From contig JAFUZP010000039.1 in assembly GCA_017476545.1 (NCBI GenBank), positions 1 through 56,141 of the forward strand: a stretch of DNA of 56,141 nucleotides, given 5' to 3'. The notes below the pieces were generated by a model. The model was not told the origin of the DNA and ran no database searches. It saw nothing but the letters and a program-made list of their open reading frames with translations. The stretch is from Alloprevotella sp. Lineage in GTDB: Bacteria > Bacteroidota > Bacteroidia > Bacteroidales > Bacteroidaceae. Below are positions 17,190 through 24,194 of this stretch, piece by piece. The translations under genes were made by a program, and so were the position numbers. Numbering within the stretch: position 1 is the first letter of the stretch; every line of letters starts with the position of its first letter.

Positions 17190-17220
17190 CAAAGGTAGGG
17201 AAAAGGGCTGGGACGGGCAA
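17190..17220 (-). promoter_or_regulatory. Promoter of the gene at 16342
   Basis: On the minus strand TTG (17218-17220), 20 nt, perfect TACCTTTG (17190-17197). It predicts a leader of about 330 nt, similar in length to the leaders of the two paralogs. The leader holds an open frame of about 105 codons (17185 to 16868, GTG start) whose last 30 codons, from an internal ATG, run across the terminator stem; I cannot tell whether it is translated. Confidence 0.7.
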
Positions 17221-17253
17221 GGGCAGGACGCAGAAATTCCCCTGTCTGCGGTA

Positions 17254-17284
17254 TTGCAGGTGCGGGCGGAAGGGCGTACCTTCG
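17254..17284 (+). promoter_or_regulatory. Promoter of the ZIP transporter
   Basis: TTG (17254-17256), 20 nt, TACCTTCG (17277-17284), a TTCG variant of the -7 box. It diverges from the promoter at 17190-17220. Confidence 0.65.
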
Positions 17285-17310
17285 CGGCGTAAACTAGATC
17301 CTCCTCCGCT

Positions 17311-18090
17311 ATGACTGCAATACTCTTGGTACTTTTCATTCCCCTGCTGGGCACGATGCTCGGCTCGGCCTTTGTTTTCTTCATGAAAGGCGACATGTCG
17401 CCACGCGTGCAGAAGTCGCTGCTCGGCTTCGCCTCCGGCGTGATGGTGGCAGCCTCCGTGTGGTCGCTCCTCATCCCGGCGATGGAGATGGAGGAAGGTC
17501 GCGGGGCGTGGTCGGTGCTGCCCGCTGCCATCGGTTTCCTGCTTGGCATGGGTTTCCTGCTCTTGATTGACGAGGTCACGCCCCACCTGCATCTCGGCAC
17601 GGACAAGCCCGAGGGTCCGCGTTCCCGCCTCTCGCGCACCGCCATGCTCGCCCTGGCCGTCACCATCCACAACCTGCCCGAGGGCATGGCTGTCGGCGTG
17701 GTCTTCGCGGGTGCCGGGGACGGCGTGGCAGGCCTGTCGCTGGCCAGTGCGGTGGCTGTGTCGCTCGGCATCGCTATCCAGAACGTCCCTGAAGGTGCCA
17801 TCATCTCCATGCCCATGCGCGCGGCGGGCAATTCGCGCTGGCGTTCCTTCCTTCTGGGCAGCCTGAGCGGTGCGGTGGAGCCCGTGGGCGGCCTTGCCAT
17901 CGTGCTACTGGCCTCGCTGATGACGCCCGCGCTGCCCTACATGCTGGCCTTCGCCGCCGGTGCCATGTTCTACGTCGTTGTGGAGGAACTCATCCCCGAG
18001 GCTTCGCAGGGCGATCACACGAACCTCGGCACGGTGGGCTTCGCGGCGGGTTTCGTGTTGATGATGGTGCTCGACGTCGCTACTGCCTGA
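17311..18090 (+). CDS. ZIP family divalent metal transporter
   Basis: A 259-residue inner-membrane protein with about eight hydrophobic segments. Segments four and five carry the paired metal-site motifs HNLPEGMAVG and QNVPEGAIIS, the hallmark of ZIP proteins such as ZupT, which import zinc, iron or manganese. A short acidic/His loop (DEVTPHLHLG) precedes segment four. The ATG at 17311 is 26 nt beyond a clear -7 box. It converges with the gene at 18206. The metal is not predictable. Confidence 0.92.
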   Translation: MTAILLVLFIPLLGTMLGSAFVFFMKGDMSPRVQKSLLGFASGVMVAASVWSLLIPAMEMEEGRGAWSVLPAAIGFLLGMGFLLLIDEVTPHLHLGTDKPEGPRSRLSRTAMLALAVTIHNLPEGMAVGVVFAGAGDGVAGLSLASAVAVSLGIAIQNVPEGAIISMPMRAAGNSRWRSFLLGSLSGAVEPVGGLAIVLLASLMTPALPYMLAFAAGAMFYVVVEELIPEASQGDHTNLGTVGFAAGFVLMMVLDVATA

Positions 18091-18124
18091 CGTACCCATA
18101 CGCCCTTGCAAACCGCTGGAAGCA

Positions 18125-18169
18125 GCTATGTTGCAGGAACGCCGCGTTCCAGTCCGGAGCTGACATAGC
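18125..18169. terminator. Nested hairpin between convergent genes
   Basis: Outer arms GCTATGT (18125-18131) and ACATAGC (18163-18169) enclose a second stem GGAACG/CGTTCC (18136-18141 and 18145-18150). It lies in the 115-base gap between the convergent ZIP gene and the gene at 18206. No T tract; a shared terminator is inferred. Confidence 0.45.
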
Positions 18170-18205
18170 ACTCAACTCACGGTACAGTCCTATGCCCCCA
18201 CCCCC

Positions 18206-18853
18206 TCATCCCCACAACTTGAAGAGAAACCGCTGGCCCCGGTAGGTTCCGATAACGTCGTCGTCGCAGTTCTCGCCGGAGAACTGCGCGTTGAGCAAGA
18301 AGTCATCTATGGGCCAGTCTGCACCTTCAATAGTGACCGAAGGGTTCGCGATAAACCATTCTGGGGATAAGGAACGTCTATCTAAAATACCAGCAGCTCC
18401 GGCCGCGAAAAGCTTGTAGCACATGCTTTCAGTGAAACTGTTCCACCTGCTGGAGGGATACTTATCCTCAATAAATCTGGTCCAGGCATCAAGCATGTTA
18501 CCGCCCCCGCCGAGGTAATCACAGGGATTAAAAGAGCCGAGTTCGACTTCGTCGGAATAGTGATAGCAGCACCCAGCTTCACAGGGCTCGGAGATTATCC
18601 TGCCATCGACTTCAACAGGGTCGATAATATCGAATATATTGGCGTATAAATACGGATCCAAAGTCTGCCAGAGCACCGTGACCGTCACGGGCGGCACCCC
18701 ACCGCTCACCGCCAGCAGCCCGCAGCCAAGCGGGAAGACCTGCGTCGTGGGCTTCACGTACTTCTTCGCTCCCTGCGGCGCGGACTCCGCGCACGTCTCC
18801 GCTGCCGGCACGTCGGCGGGCAGCGCATTGTTCTTGTTCATTCTTTCGTCCAT
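18206..18853 (-). CDS. Unassigned protein, Y-x-x-P / LLA-x-SG family, member 2
   Basis: 215 residues. After a polar, Ala-rich N-terminus comes KKYVKPTTQVFPLGCGLLAVSGG (residues 31-52: Y32, P35, V39, L46-L47-A48, S50-G51-G52), shared with the proteins at 16342 and 44129. The body is Cys- and aromatic-rich. Its C-terminal GADWPIDDFLLNAQFSGEN and IGTYRGQRFLF align with GANWDVDDFLNNADIQ and YGTYMGQPF of the protein at 44129, so these two are full-length homologs. No signal peptide or known domain is seen. The start at 18853 is favoured because ATTAAA and TAAG precede the ATG at the same distance in the paralog. Expression must pass the hairpin at 18986-19028. Confidence 0.65.
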   Translation of the reverse strand: MDERMNKNNALPADVPAAETCAESAPQGAKKYVKPTTQVFPLGCGLLAVSGGVPPVTVTVLWQTLDPYLYANIFDIIDPVEVDGRIISEPCEAGCCYHYSDEVELGSFNPCDYLGGGGNMLDAWTRFIEDKYPSSRWNSFTESMCYKLFAAGAAGILDRRSLSPEWFIANPSVTIEGADWPIDDFLLNAQFSGENCDDDVIGTYRGQRFLFKLWG

Positions 18854-18982
18854 TTCTTAATACTTTAATTTATTTATAATAGCATTTGTTTATTACCGCC
18901 CACACCATTCCCAAGCCTCCCCCTCTCGGGGGGACGGGAGGGGGGCTGGAGGGGCTTCGGGGCATGGGGCTTGTATGCACAC

Positions 18983-19028
18983 AAAAGCGGCGCACCGCAA
19001 CCCACCGAAGGGAGCGCGATGCGCCGCT
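18983..19028 (-). terminator. Terminator-like hairpin between small ORF and gene 18206
   Basis: On the minus strand AGCGGCGCA (19028-19020) pairs with TGCGCCGCT (18994-18986), followed by TTTTGTG. It begins 24 nt beyond the stop of the 41-codon ORF, as in the copy at 44867-44909. Confidence 0.7.
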
Positions 19029-19052
19029 CAATGCGTACTCGTACGTCTATAA

Positions 19053-19178
19053 CTACTTGATAACCAAAGCGTGAGGGGGGGTAATTCGGACACTTCCCGC
19101 CCCGTAAATACGGGAAGAGCCGGCCTCCGCAACGGCGGAGGCGGCTATACCGTTATTATATATATACGCGTAAGGCAT
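19053..19178 (-). CDS. Conserved 41-codon small ORF (leader peptide candidate), copy 1
   Basis: ATG 19178 to TAG 19053 encodes 41 residues beginning MPYAYIYNNG, with SRIYGAGSVRITPP near the end and a final ALVIK. A second copy at 44934-45059 has the same length without indels, the same stop codon, 105 of 126 identical bases and 29 of 41 identical residues. It starts about 17 nt after the predicted transcription start and ends 24 nt before a terminator-like hairpin. It may be a regulatory leader peptide or a small protein in its own right. There is no signal peptide. A longer frame up to 19259 is excluded because it would overlap the promoter. Confidence 0.6.
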   Translation of the reverse strand: MPYAYIYNNGIAASAVAEAGSSRIYGAGSVRITPPHALVIK

Positions 19179-19201
19179 AATCAAGTATCTGATTTCCGCC
19201 G

Positions 19202-19232
19202 CAAAGATAGGGAAAGTTATCCAACAGGCCAA
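19202..19232 (-). promoter_or_regulatory. Promoter of the small-ORF cassette, copy 1
   Basis: On the minus strand TTG (19230-19232), 20 nt, perfect TATCTTTG (19202-19209). The same geometry is found at copy 2 (45083-45113). A four-unit palindromic array starts 35 bp further upstream. Confidence 0.8.
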
Positions 19233-19267
19233 GACTGGAGAAGGGAAATACCGCCCCAAGGATTTCC

Positions 19268-19347
19268 TGGCCCTATAGTCAGGAAGAACTAACCCTATAG
19301 TTAGGAAAAAGTAACCATAGGGTTAGGAACGGCTATCCCATGGGGTA
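19268..19347. repeat. Four-unit palindromic array, 22-bp period
   Basis: Cores at 19268 (TGGCCCTATAGTCA), 19290 (TAACCCTATAGTTA), 19312 (TAACCATAGGGTTA) and 19334 (TATCCCATGGGGTA), exactly 22 bp apart. It lies between the divergent promoters of the small-ORF cassette (left) and the alcohol dehydrogenase (right). Confidence 0.85.
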
Positions 19348-19511
19348 AGGAACGCGCCGCCCGCCGGACGCTTACGGAGCAGCCCCGAAGCCTCCCGCTA
19401 TGGTATATGCATGCGGCGGGAAGTGATGAGTTAGCGGGCGGGCGGGATGGTGATATTCGGAAATTGTTGCTTATATTTGCATCACAACATCCACACATAA
19501 CAGTAACAGAC

Positions 19512-20684
19512 ATGTTAGGAAATTTCAAGTACAGCAACCCGACGAAGCTCTACTTCGGCGAGGATTCCCTCTCGTCCCTACGTGAGGAACTGGGAAACTA
19601 CGGCCCCACCGTGCTGCTTACGTACGGCGGCGGGTCAATCAAGCGCAACGGCATCTACGAACAGGTAACGGCAATACTCGGCGAGGCTGGCAAGCACGTC
19701 GTGGAACTGTCCGGCGTAATGCCCAACCCTACGGCGGAGAAGCTGCGCGAGGGTGCGGAGCTTGCCCGCACCTGCGGTGCCGACCTCATCCTCGCCGTGG
19801 GCGGCGGCTCCACCATCGACTACGCCAAGGGCGTGAGCGTGGCCGCTCACTACGGGGGCAATGCCTGGGAGACGTTCTACAAGCATCAGCAGGATCCTGC
19901 CCCCGATGCGCGCATCCTGCCCATCGGCGCAGTGCTGACAATGGTCGGCACCGGCTCGGAGATGAACGGCGGGAGCGTCATCACGAACCATGCCGAGGGG
20001 CTGAAGATAGGTAAAGTATTTGACGAACGCGTGATGCCTCGCTTCGCCATTCTCAACCCCCGCTTCACGATGACTCTGCCCCGCTACCAGATGGTGGCAG
20101 GCATCTTCGACATCATGTCCCACCTGCTGGAGCAGTACTTCTCCGGCGAGGACGACAACACGTCGGACTACCTGAACGAAGGCCTGCAACGCTCGCTCAT
20201 CGCAGCCAGCCGCAAGGCCGTAACGAACCCTGATGACTACGAGGCGCGCTCGAACATCATGTGGACCGCCACCTGGGCACTGAATACACTGCTGAAGTGC
20301 GCCAAGCTGCAGGACTGGATGGTGCATATGATAGGGCAGGCCATCGGCGCACACACGGACGCCACGCACGGCATGACGCTCGCCGCCGTGTCCATCCCCT
20401 ACTACCACCACATCTGCCGCTACGGACTGCCGAAGTTCGCCCGCTGGGCGCAGGCCGTGTGGGGCGTGCGCCCCGAGGGAAAGACGGAAGAGCGCATCGC
20501 CTTCGACGGCATAGATGCTCTCGAAGGGTGGATGAGGGAGATTGGCGTAGTGCTCAGCAGCTCGGAACTGGGTGTGACGGAGGAAAATATCGAGGCCATA
20601 GCCGACAGCACGCTGCTCCTCCCCACCGGCTACCACCACCTGACGCGCGAGGAAGTCATCGACATCCTGCGCGACAGCCTATGA
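19512..20684 (+). CDS. Iron-containing alcohol dehydrogenase (YqhD/BDH type)
   Basis: A 390-residue group III alcohol dehydrogenase that reduces aldehydes with NADPH. GGGST (97-101) binds the cofactor phosphate. The metal ligands are visible with family spacing: Asp200 and His204 (FDIMSHLLEQYF), His272 (VHMIGQ) and His286 (DATHGMTLA). The ATG at 19512 is chosen by homology to the usual N-terminus (MLGNFKYSNPTKLYFG); a -7 box TATATTTG lies at 19472-19479, which excludes an earlier start at 19407. A flavin reductase follows after 31 nt, probably in one operon. A role in aldehyde detoxification or alcohol formation is inferred. Confidence 0.94.
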   Translation: MLGNFKYSNPTKLYFGEDSLSSLREELGNYGPTVLLTYGGGSIKRNGIYEQVTAILGEAGKHVVELSGVMPNPTAEKLREGAELARTCGADLILAVGGGSTIDYAKGVSVAAHYGGNAWETFYKHQQDPAPDARILPIGAVLTMVGTGSEMNGGSVITNHAEGLKIGKVFDERVMPRFAILNPRFTMTLPRYQMVAGIFDIMSHLLEQYFSGEDDNTSDYLNEGLQRSLIAASRKAVTNPDDYEARSNIMWTATWALNTLLKCAKLQDWMVHMIGQAIGAHTDATHGMTLAAVSIPYYHHICRYGLPKFARWAQAVWGVRPEGKTEERIAFDGIDALEGWMREIGVVLSSSELGVTEENIEAIADSTLLLPTGYHHLTREEVIDILRDSL

Positions 20685-20715
20685 AGGATAAAGCTTAACT
20701 AAAGGACATAACACC

Positions 20716-21339
20716 ATGAACGTATTACTGCTCAACGGCAGCCCCCATGCGCGGGGCTGCACCTACACGGCGCTGAGCGTCGTAGCCGACACACTGCGGG
20801 AGGAAGGCATAGAGACCGACATCGTGCACGTAGGCCACAAGGCCATACGCGGCTGCATCTCCTGTTACAAATGCAACGAGCTGGGACGCTGCGTCTTCGG
20901 CGATGATGCCGTGAACGAACTCGCTCCCCGCTTCGAAGCCGCCGACGGCCTCATCGTCGGGTCACCCGTCTATTATGCGGGACCTGCCGGAACGCTCGTG
21001 TCACTGCTCGACCGTCTCTTCTTCAGCACCCCCTTCGAGAAGCGGTTCAAGGTGGGAGCCGCCGTGGCCTCCGCGCGCCGCGCCGGCACAACCCCCACCC
21101 TCGACCAACTCAACAAGTACTTCAGCCTGGCCGAAATGCCCATCGTTTCTTCCCGCTACTGGAACGAGGTGCACGGCAACACGCCCGAAGAAGTGATGCA
21201 GGACGAGGAAGGCCTGCAAATCATGCGCGTACTGGGCCGTAACACCGCTTTCCTCATCCGCGCCATCCGCGCCGAGCGCGAACGCGGCGGGCTGCCACGC
21301 GCAGAGGAGCGGCGCATCGCTACGAACTTCATCCGCTAA
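20716..21339 (+). CDS. NADPH-dependent FMN reductase-like flavoprotein
   Basis: A 207-residue flavodoxin-fold protein. LLNGSPHARGCTYTAL (5-20) is the FMN-phosphate loop and GSPVYYAGPAGTLVSLLDRLFF (about 77-98) the second flavin-contact region. A Cys-rich stretch, CISCYKCNELGRCVFGDD (residues 50-67), matches the iron-sulfur-flavoprotein-like subgroup and may bind a metal or cluster. Cotranscribed with the alcohol dehydrogenase 31 nt upstream; an AraC regulator follows. Electron acceptor unknown. Confidence 0.88.
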   Translation: MNVLLLNGSPHARGCTYTALSVVADTLREEGIETDIVHVGHKAIRGCISCYKCNELGRCVFGDDAVNELAPRFEAADGLIVGSPVYYAGPAGTLVSLLDRLFFSTPFEKRFKVGAAVASARRAGTTPTLDQLNKYFSLAEMPIVSSRYWNEVHGNTPEEVMQDEEGLQIMRVLGRNTAFLIRAIRAERERGGLPRAEERRIATNFIR

Positions 21340-21408
21340 GCCCGAAAGGCGCATGCCCCTACGGCGATAACAGAATACGGCGGAATACGTAAATGCGGGC
21401 GGCGGGAT

Positions 21409-21439
21409 TTGGTCGTCCCGCCGCCTTTTCGTAACTTCG
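21409..21439 (+). promoter_or_regulatory. Promoter of the AraC regulator
   Basis: TTG (21409-21411, part of TTTG), 20 nt, TAACTTCG (21432-21439), again a TTCG form of the -7 box. ATG at 21467. Confidence 0.6.
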
Positions 21440-21466
21440 TGGCAGCACAAATCTTACAGACGGCAC

Positions 21467-22282
21467 ATGGAACTCCGTAACGACGAATTAGGCATCATCA
21501 TCGCAGACCGCCTTACACCCTTCGAAGCAGGCGCGGCGGGCGACTACGTGGTGCACGCCCTCTGCACAAGCGGCGAGGCACAGCTTCTCCACAACGAGCG
21601 CGAGCACAGCTTCCGCAAGGGTGACTGCCTCATCTGCCGCACCACACATCTGCTCACCGCACCCAGCGCAACGCCCGACTTCGCCGTGCGCGTCATAGCC
21701 CTCACTCCGCAGTTTACCGAACAGTGCACACCGCAGAGCAACTACGGCACACGGGGCGCGCTCTTCCTGTTCCACGCGCCCGTCATGCGCCTCACACCCG
21801 ACGAGTACGCCCAGTGCGCCGCCGACTTCGATGCCGTGGAAATGCGCCTGCGCAATACTGCGTCGCGCTTCTACCGCGACCTGCTCACCAATACCGTGGA
21901 GACACTCTTCCTTGACTTCTTTGACTTCCACACCCGCCTCTACCCCGAGGGCGCGGAAGTGCAGCTCCCCGCATCCCGCATCGTCACGGGATTCTTCCAG
22001 CTCCTTGCGGGCGGAGCCTACCGACAGCACAGGGACATCGCCTGGTACGCCGGACAGCTCTGCGTATCCTCCAAGCACCTCTCCGACACCTGCAGGCGCG
22101 TCTCCGGGCACTCCGCGAACCACTGGATTAACCGCTTCACCACTATAGAACTACGCCGCCTCCTGCGTGACAAGAGCCTCACACTCACCAACATTGCCGA
22201 CCGCCTCGGCTTCACCTCGCCCGCCTACTTCAGCCGCTACGTCATGCGCAACCTCGGTGCCCCCCCACGCGCCCTCCGCTGA
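21467..22282 (+). CDS. AraC family transcriptional regulator
   Basis: A 271-residue regulator. The N-terminal half (about 1-160) is a cupin-like sensor region with ALCTSGEAQLLHNEREHSFRKGDCLIC. The C-terminal half carries two helix-turn-helix motifs: YAGQLCVSSKHLSDTCRRVSG and LTNIADRLGFTSPAYFSRYVMRNLGAPPRALR. It lies directly downstream of the alcohol dehydrogenase and flavin reductase pair, which makes that operon a likely target, though this is inference from position. It has its own promoter. Confidence 0.92.
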   Translation: MELRNDELGIIIADRLTPFEAGAAGDYVVHALCTSGEAQLLHNEREHSFRKGDCLICRTTHLLTAPSATPDFAVRVIALTPQFTEQCTPQSNYGTRGALFLFHAPVMRLTPDEYAQCAADFDAVEMRLRNTASRFYRDLLTNTVETLFLDFFDFHTRLYPEGAEVQLPASRIVTGFFQLLAGGAYRQHRDIAWYAGQLCVSSKHLSDTCRRVSGHSANHWINRFTTIELRRLLRDKSLTLTNIADRLGFTSPAYFSRYVMRNLGAPPRALR

Positions 22283-22416
22283 AACCGCCCCGAGCGGCAA
22301 AACAGAAAAGCCCACCGACCGCACCGGACGGGCGCGGAGAAGATAATTGCGCCGCCACCCTCGTCCGTTCCGCCGGGAATACGTATCTTCGCACAACAAA
22401 CAGCAAGACATACCCT

Positions 22417-23526
22417 ATGGGACTCATCGATTTTGACAAACTCCCCGTGAACAACCTCGTCGGCGCGGACTGGAAGACGTACCGCGCCATCATGGGCGGA
22501 CGCCAGGTGGACAAGGGCTACCGCACGAAGTACGCGCTGACAACGGCCGTGTGCCGTCTGCTCTCCGCCCTCGCCCCAGTGCAGGAACGCCGCTACCGCC
22601 GCCTGCTGGCGGACAAGCCGCTGGAGCACGACCCCGTCTTCATCCTCGGGCACTGGCGCTCGGGCACGACTTTCGTCCACAACGTCCTCTCCTGCGACAA
22701 GCATTTCGGCTACAACACGACGTACCAGACCGTCTTCCCCCACCTGATGATGTTCGGGCAGGGCTTCTTCAAGCGCACCATGTCGTGGCTCATGCCATCA
22801 CGCCGCCCCACGGACAACATGGAACTCGCCGTGGACCTGCCGCAGGAAGAGGAGTTCGCCATGACCAACTCCATGCCCTTCACGTACTACAACATGTGGT
22901 ACCTGCCACGCCACTGGATGGAATACGCGGACAAGTACCTCCTCCTGAACGATGTGCCCGAGGAAGTGCTGCACCGGTTCGAGGAAGAGCTCAGAAAAGT
23001 CATCAAGATAGCCCTCTGGAACACGGGCGGGACGCAGTTCCTATCCAAGAACCCGCCCCACACGGGCCGCGTGCGCGAACTCGTCAGGATGTTCCCCGAC
23101 GCGAAGTTCATCTACCTTATGCGCAACCCATACACCGTATTCGAGAGTACACGTTCCTTCTTCTACAACACCATCCAGCCCTTACAGGTGCAGCACATCA
23201 CGCCAGCCGAACTCGTGGGCAACATCCTGGAAGTCTATGCCAAGCTCTACGACAAGTACCAGGCCGACAAGGGCTGCATCCCGCCCGGCAACCTCATCGA
23301 AGTGAGGTTCGAGGACTTCGAACAGGATGCCCTGGGCATGACGGAGCGCATCTACAGCGAGTTGAGCATCCCCGGTCTTGAGGCCGCGCGCCCTGCCATA
23401 GAGCAGTACCTCGCCGCCAAGCGCGGATACAGGAAGAACCGTTACGCCTACAAACCCGAAACCGTCGGCCTCGTCAATGCCCACTGGGGCCGCGCCATCG
23501 CCGACTGGGGCTACGAGCGTCTCTAA
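22417..23526 (+). CDS. Sulfotransferase family protein
   Basis: A 369-residue PAPS-dependent sulfotransferase-like protein. The 5'-phosphosulfate loop is FILGHWRSGTTFVHN (75-89); the later VREL...FPDAKFIYLMRNPYTVFEST is the 3'-phosphate-binding region, with Arg and Ser in the expected places. No signal peptide is evident. Bacterial relatives modify sugars, lipids or small molecules; the acceptor is unknown. A -7 box of the TTCG form (TATCTTCG, 22384-22391) precedes the ATG by 25 nt. The following 100 bases hold an AT patch (about 23569-23582) and the terminator at 23627. Confidence 0.87.
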   Translation: MGLIDFDKLPVNNLVGADWKTYRAIMGGRQVDKGYRTKYALTTAVCRLLSALAPVQERRYRRLLADKPLEHDPVFILGHWRSGTTFVHNVLSCDKHFGYNTTYQTVFPHLMMFGQGFFKRTMSWLMPSRRPTDNMELAVDLPQEEEFAMTNSMPFTYYNMWYLPRHWMEYADKYLLLNDVPEEVLHRFEEELRKVIKIALWNTGGTQFLSKNPPHTGRVRELVRMFPDAKFIYLMRNPYTVFESTRSFFYNTIQPLQVQHITPAELVGNILEVYAKLYDKYQADKGCIPPGNLIEVRFEDFEQDALGMTERIYSELSIPGLEAARPAIEQYLAAKRGYRKNRYAYKPETVGLVNAHWGRAIADWGYERL

Positions 23527-23626
23527 GGGCGCGCACCGCGTCTCCCGCACACACCGCGTGCTCCCTTATATATAATATATATGTATCCCCCAGCGCGCCG
23601 GGACTCACCGCCGCGAAGCAAGCGAA

Positions 23627-23658
23627 AGCCCCCGCACCGGCATTCCGGTGCGGGGGCT
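23627..23658 (-). terminator. Terminator of the small membrane protein gene
   Basis: AGCCCCCGCACCGG (23627-23640) pairs perfectly with CCGGTGCGGGGGCT (23645-23658). On the minus strand it is followed by TTTCGCTT, so it best fits the gene at 23687; it may also stop the sulfotransferase transcript. Confidence 0.75.
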
Positions 23659-23686
23659 GACTGTTGTCTGCCCGGAGGGGTGCCGC

Positions 23687-23977
23687 CTACTCCTCGACGA
23701 GCGTCACCTGACCTTCCTCCACCTTGATGATACCCTCGCGGCGCGCGCGGCTGATGAGGACGAGGGCCACCTTCTCGTTCACGTGGAAGCGCTGTTTCAG
23801 CTCCTTGATGAGACGGTTCTGCGACAGGGGGGATTTCCCCGCCTCTTGGAAGATGCGCTGGATAGTTGCCCGCAGTTTCTCGCTGTCAGCAGCAAGGTTA
23901 CGGTGGTGACTATGCTTGTAGAGGTACAAGCCGAAGCCTGCTACGAAGACGCAGATAAGGATGAGTAACGGTTTCAT
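23687..23977 (-). CDS. Small single-pass membrane protein with a C-terminal helical domain
   Basis: 96 residues. Residues 3-20 (PLLILICVFVAGFGLYLY) form a membrane anchor. The rest (about 30-90) is predicted helical and resembles a winged-helix or coiled region: LRATIQRIFQEAGKSPLSQN, then LIKELKQRFHVNEKVALVLISRARREGIIKVEEGQVTLVEE, ending with a two-strand wing. A promoter-like TATCTTTG lies on the minus strand at 24027-24034, about 50 nt before the ATG. It stands alone between convergent and divergent neighbours. No family is recognised with certainty. Confidence 0.7.
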   Translation of the reverse strand: MKPLLILICVFVAGFGLYLYKHSHHRNLAADSEKLRATIQRIFQEAGKSPLSQNRLIKELKQRFHVNEKVALVLISRARREGIIKVEEGQVTLVEE

Positions 23978-24194
23978 GGCTGTTATGTTTTAAAGTTTGT
24001 ATCGACTTTTTCAGTCCTTCTGCAAGCAAAGATATAACTTTTCCCGACAATATGCGCATTCTTATCGGAAAAAAAAGTACTTTTGCGTGCAATGAGGGAC
24101 GCGCGCAGCCCCTGAACCGCTTGGCGGACACCGCCGGGAGAGGCGGAACGGAGGCGGCACGGACGCGGCCCGCAAACCACTAAACCAACAAGCC

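Noticed and set aside
17113-17900. Long minus-strand frames over the ZIP gene
   Set aside because: Antisense to a clear membrane transporter; products are Ser/Pro/Arg mixtures without domains.
18910-19210. Known riboswitch in the small-ORF leader
   Set aside because: I looked for cobalamin, TPP, SAM and similar conserved boxes and found none; the stems in copy 1 are not preserved in copy 2, so the peptide explanation is preferred.
19053-19259. 68-codon version of small ORF copy 1
   Set aside because: The extra N-terminal codons overlap the promoter and are not conserved in copy 2; the 41-codon form is conserved.
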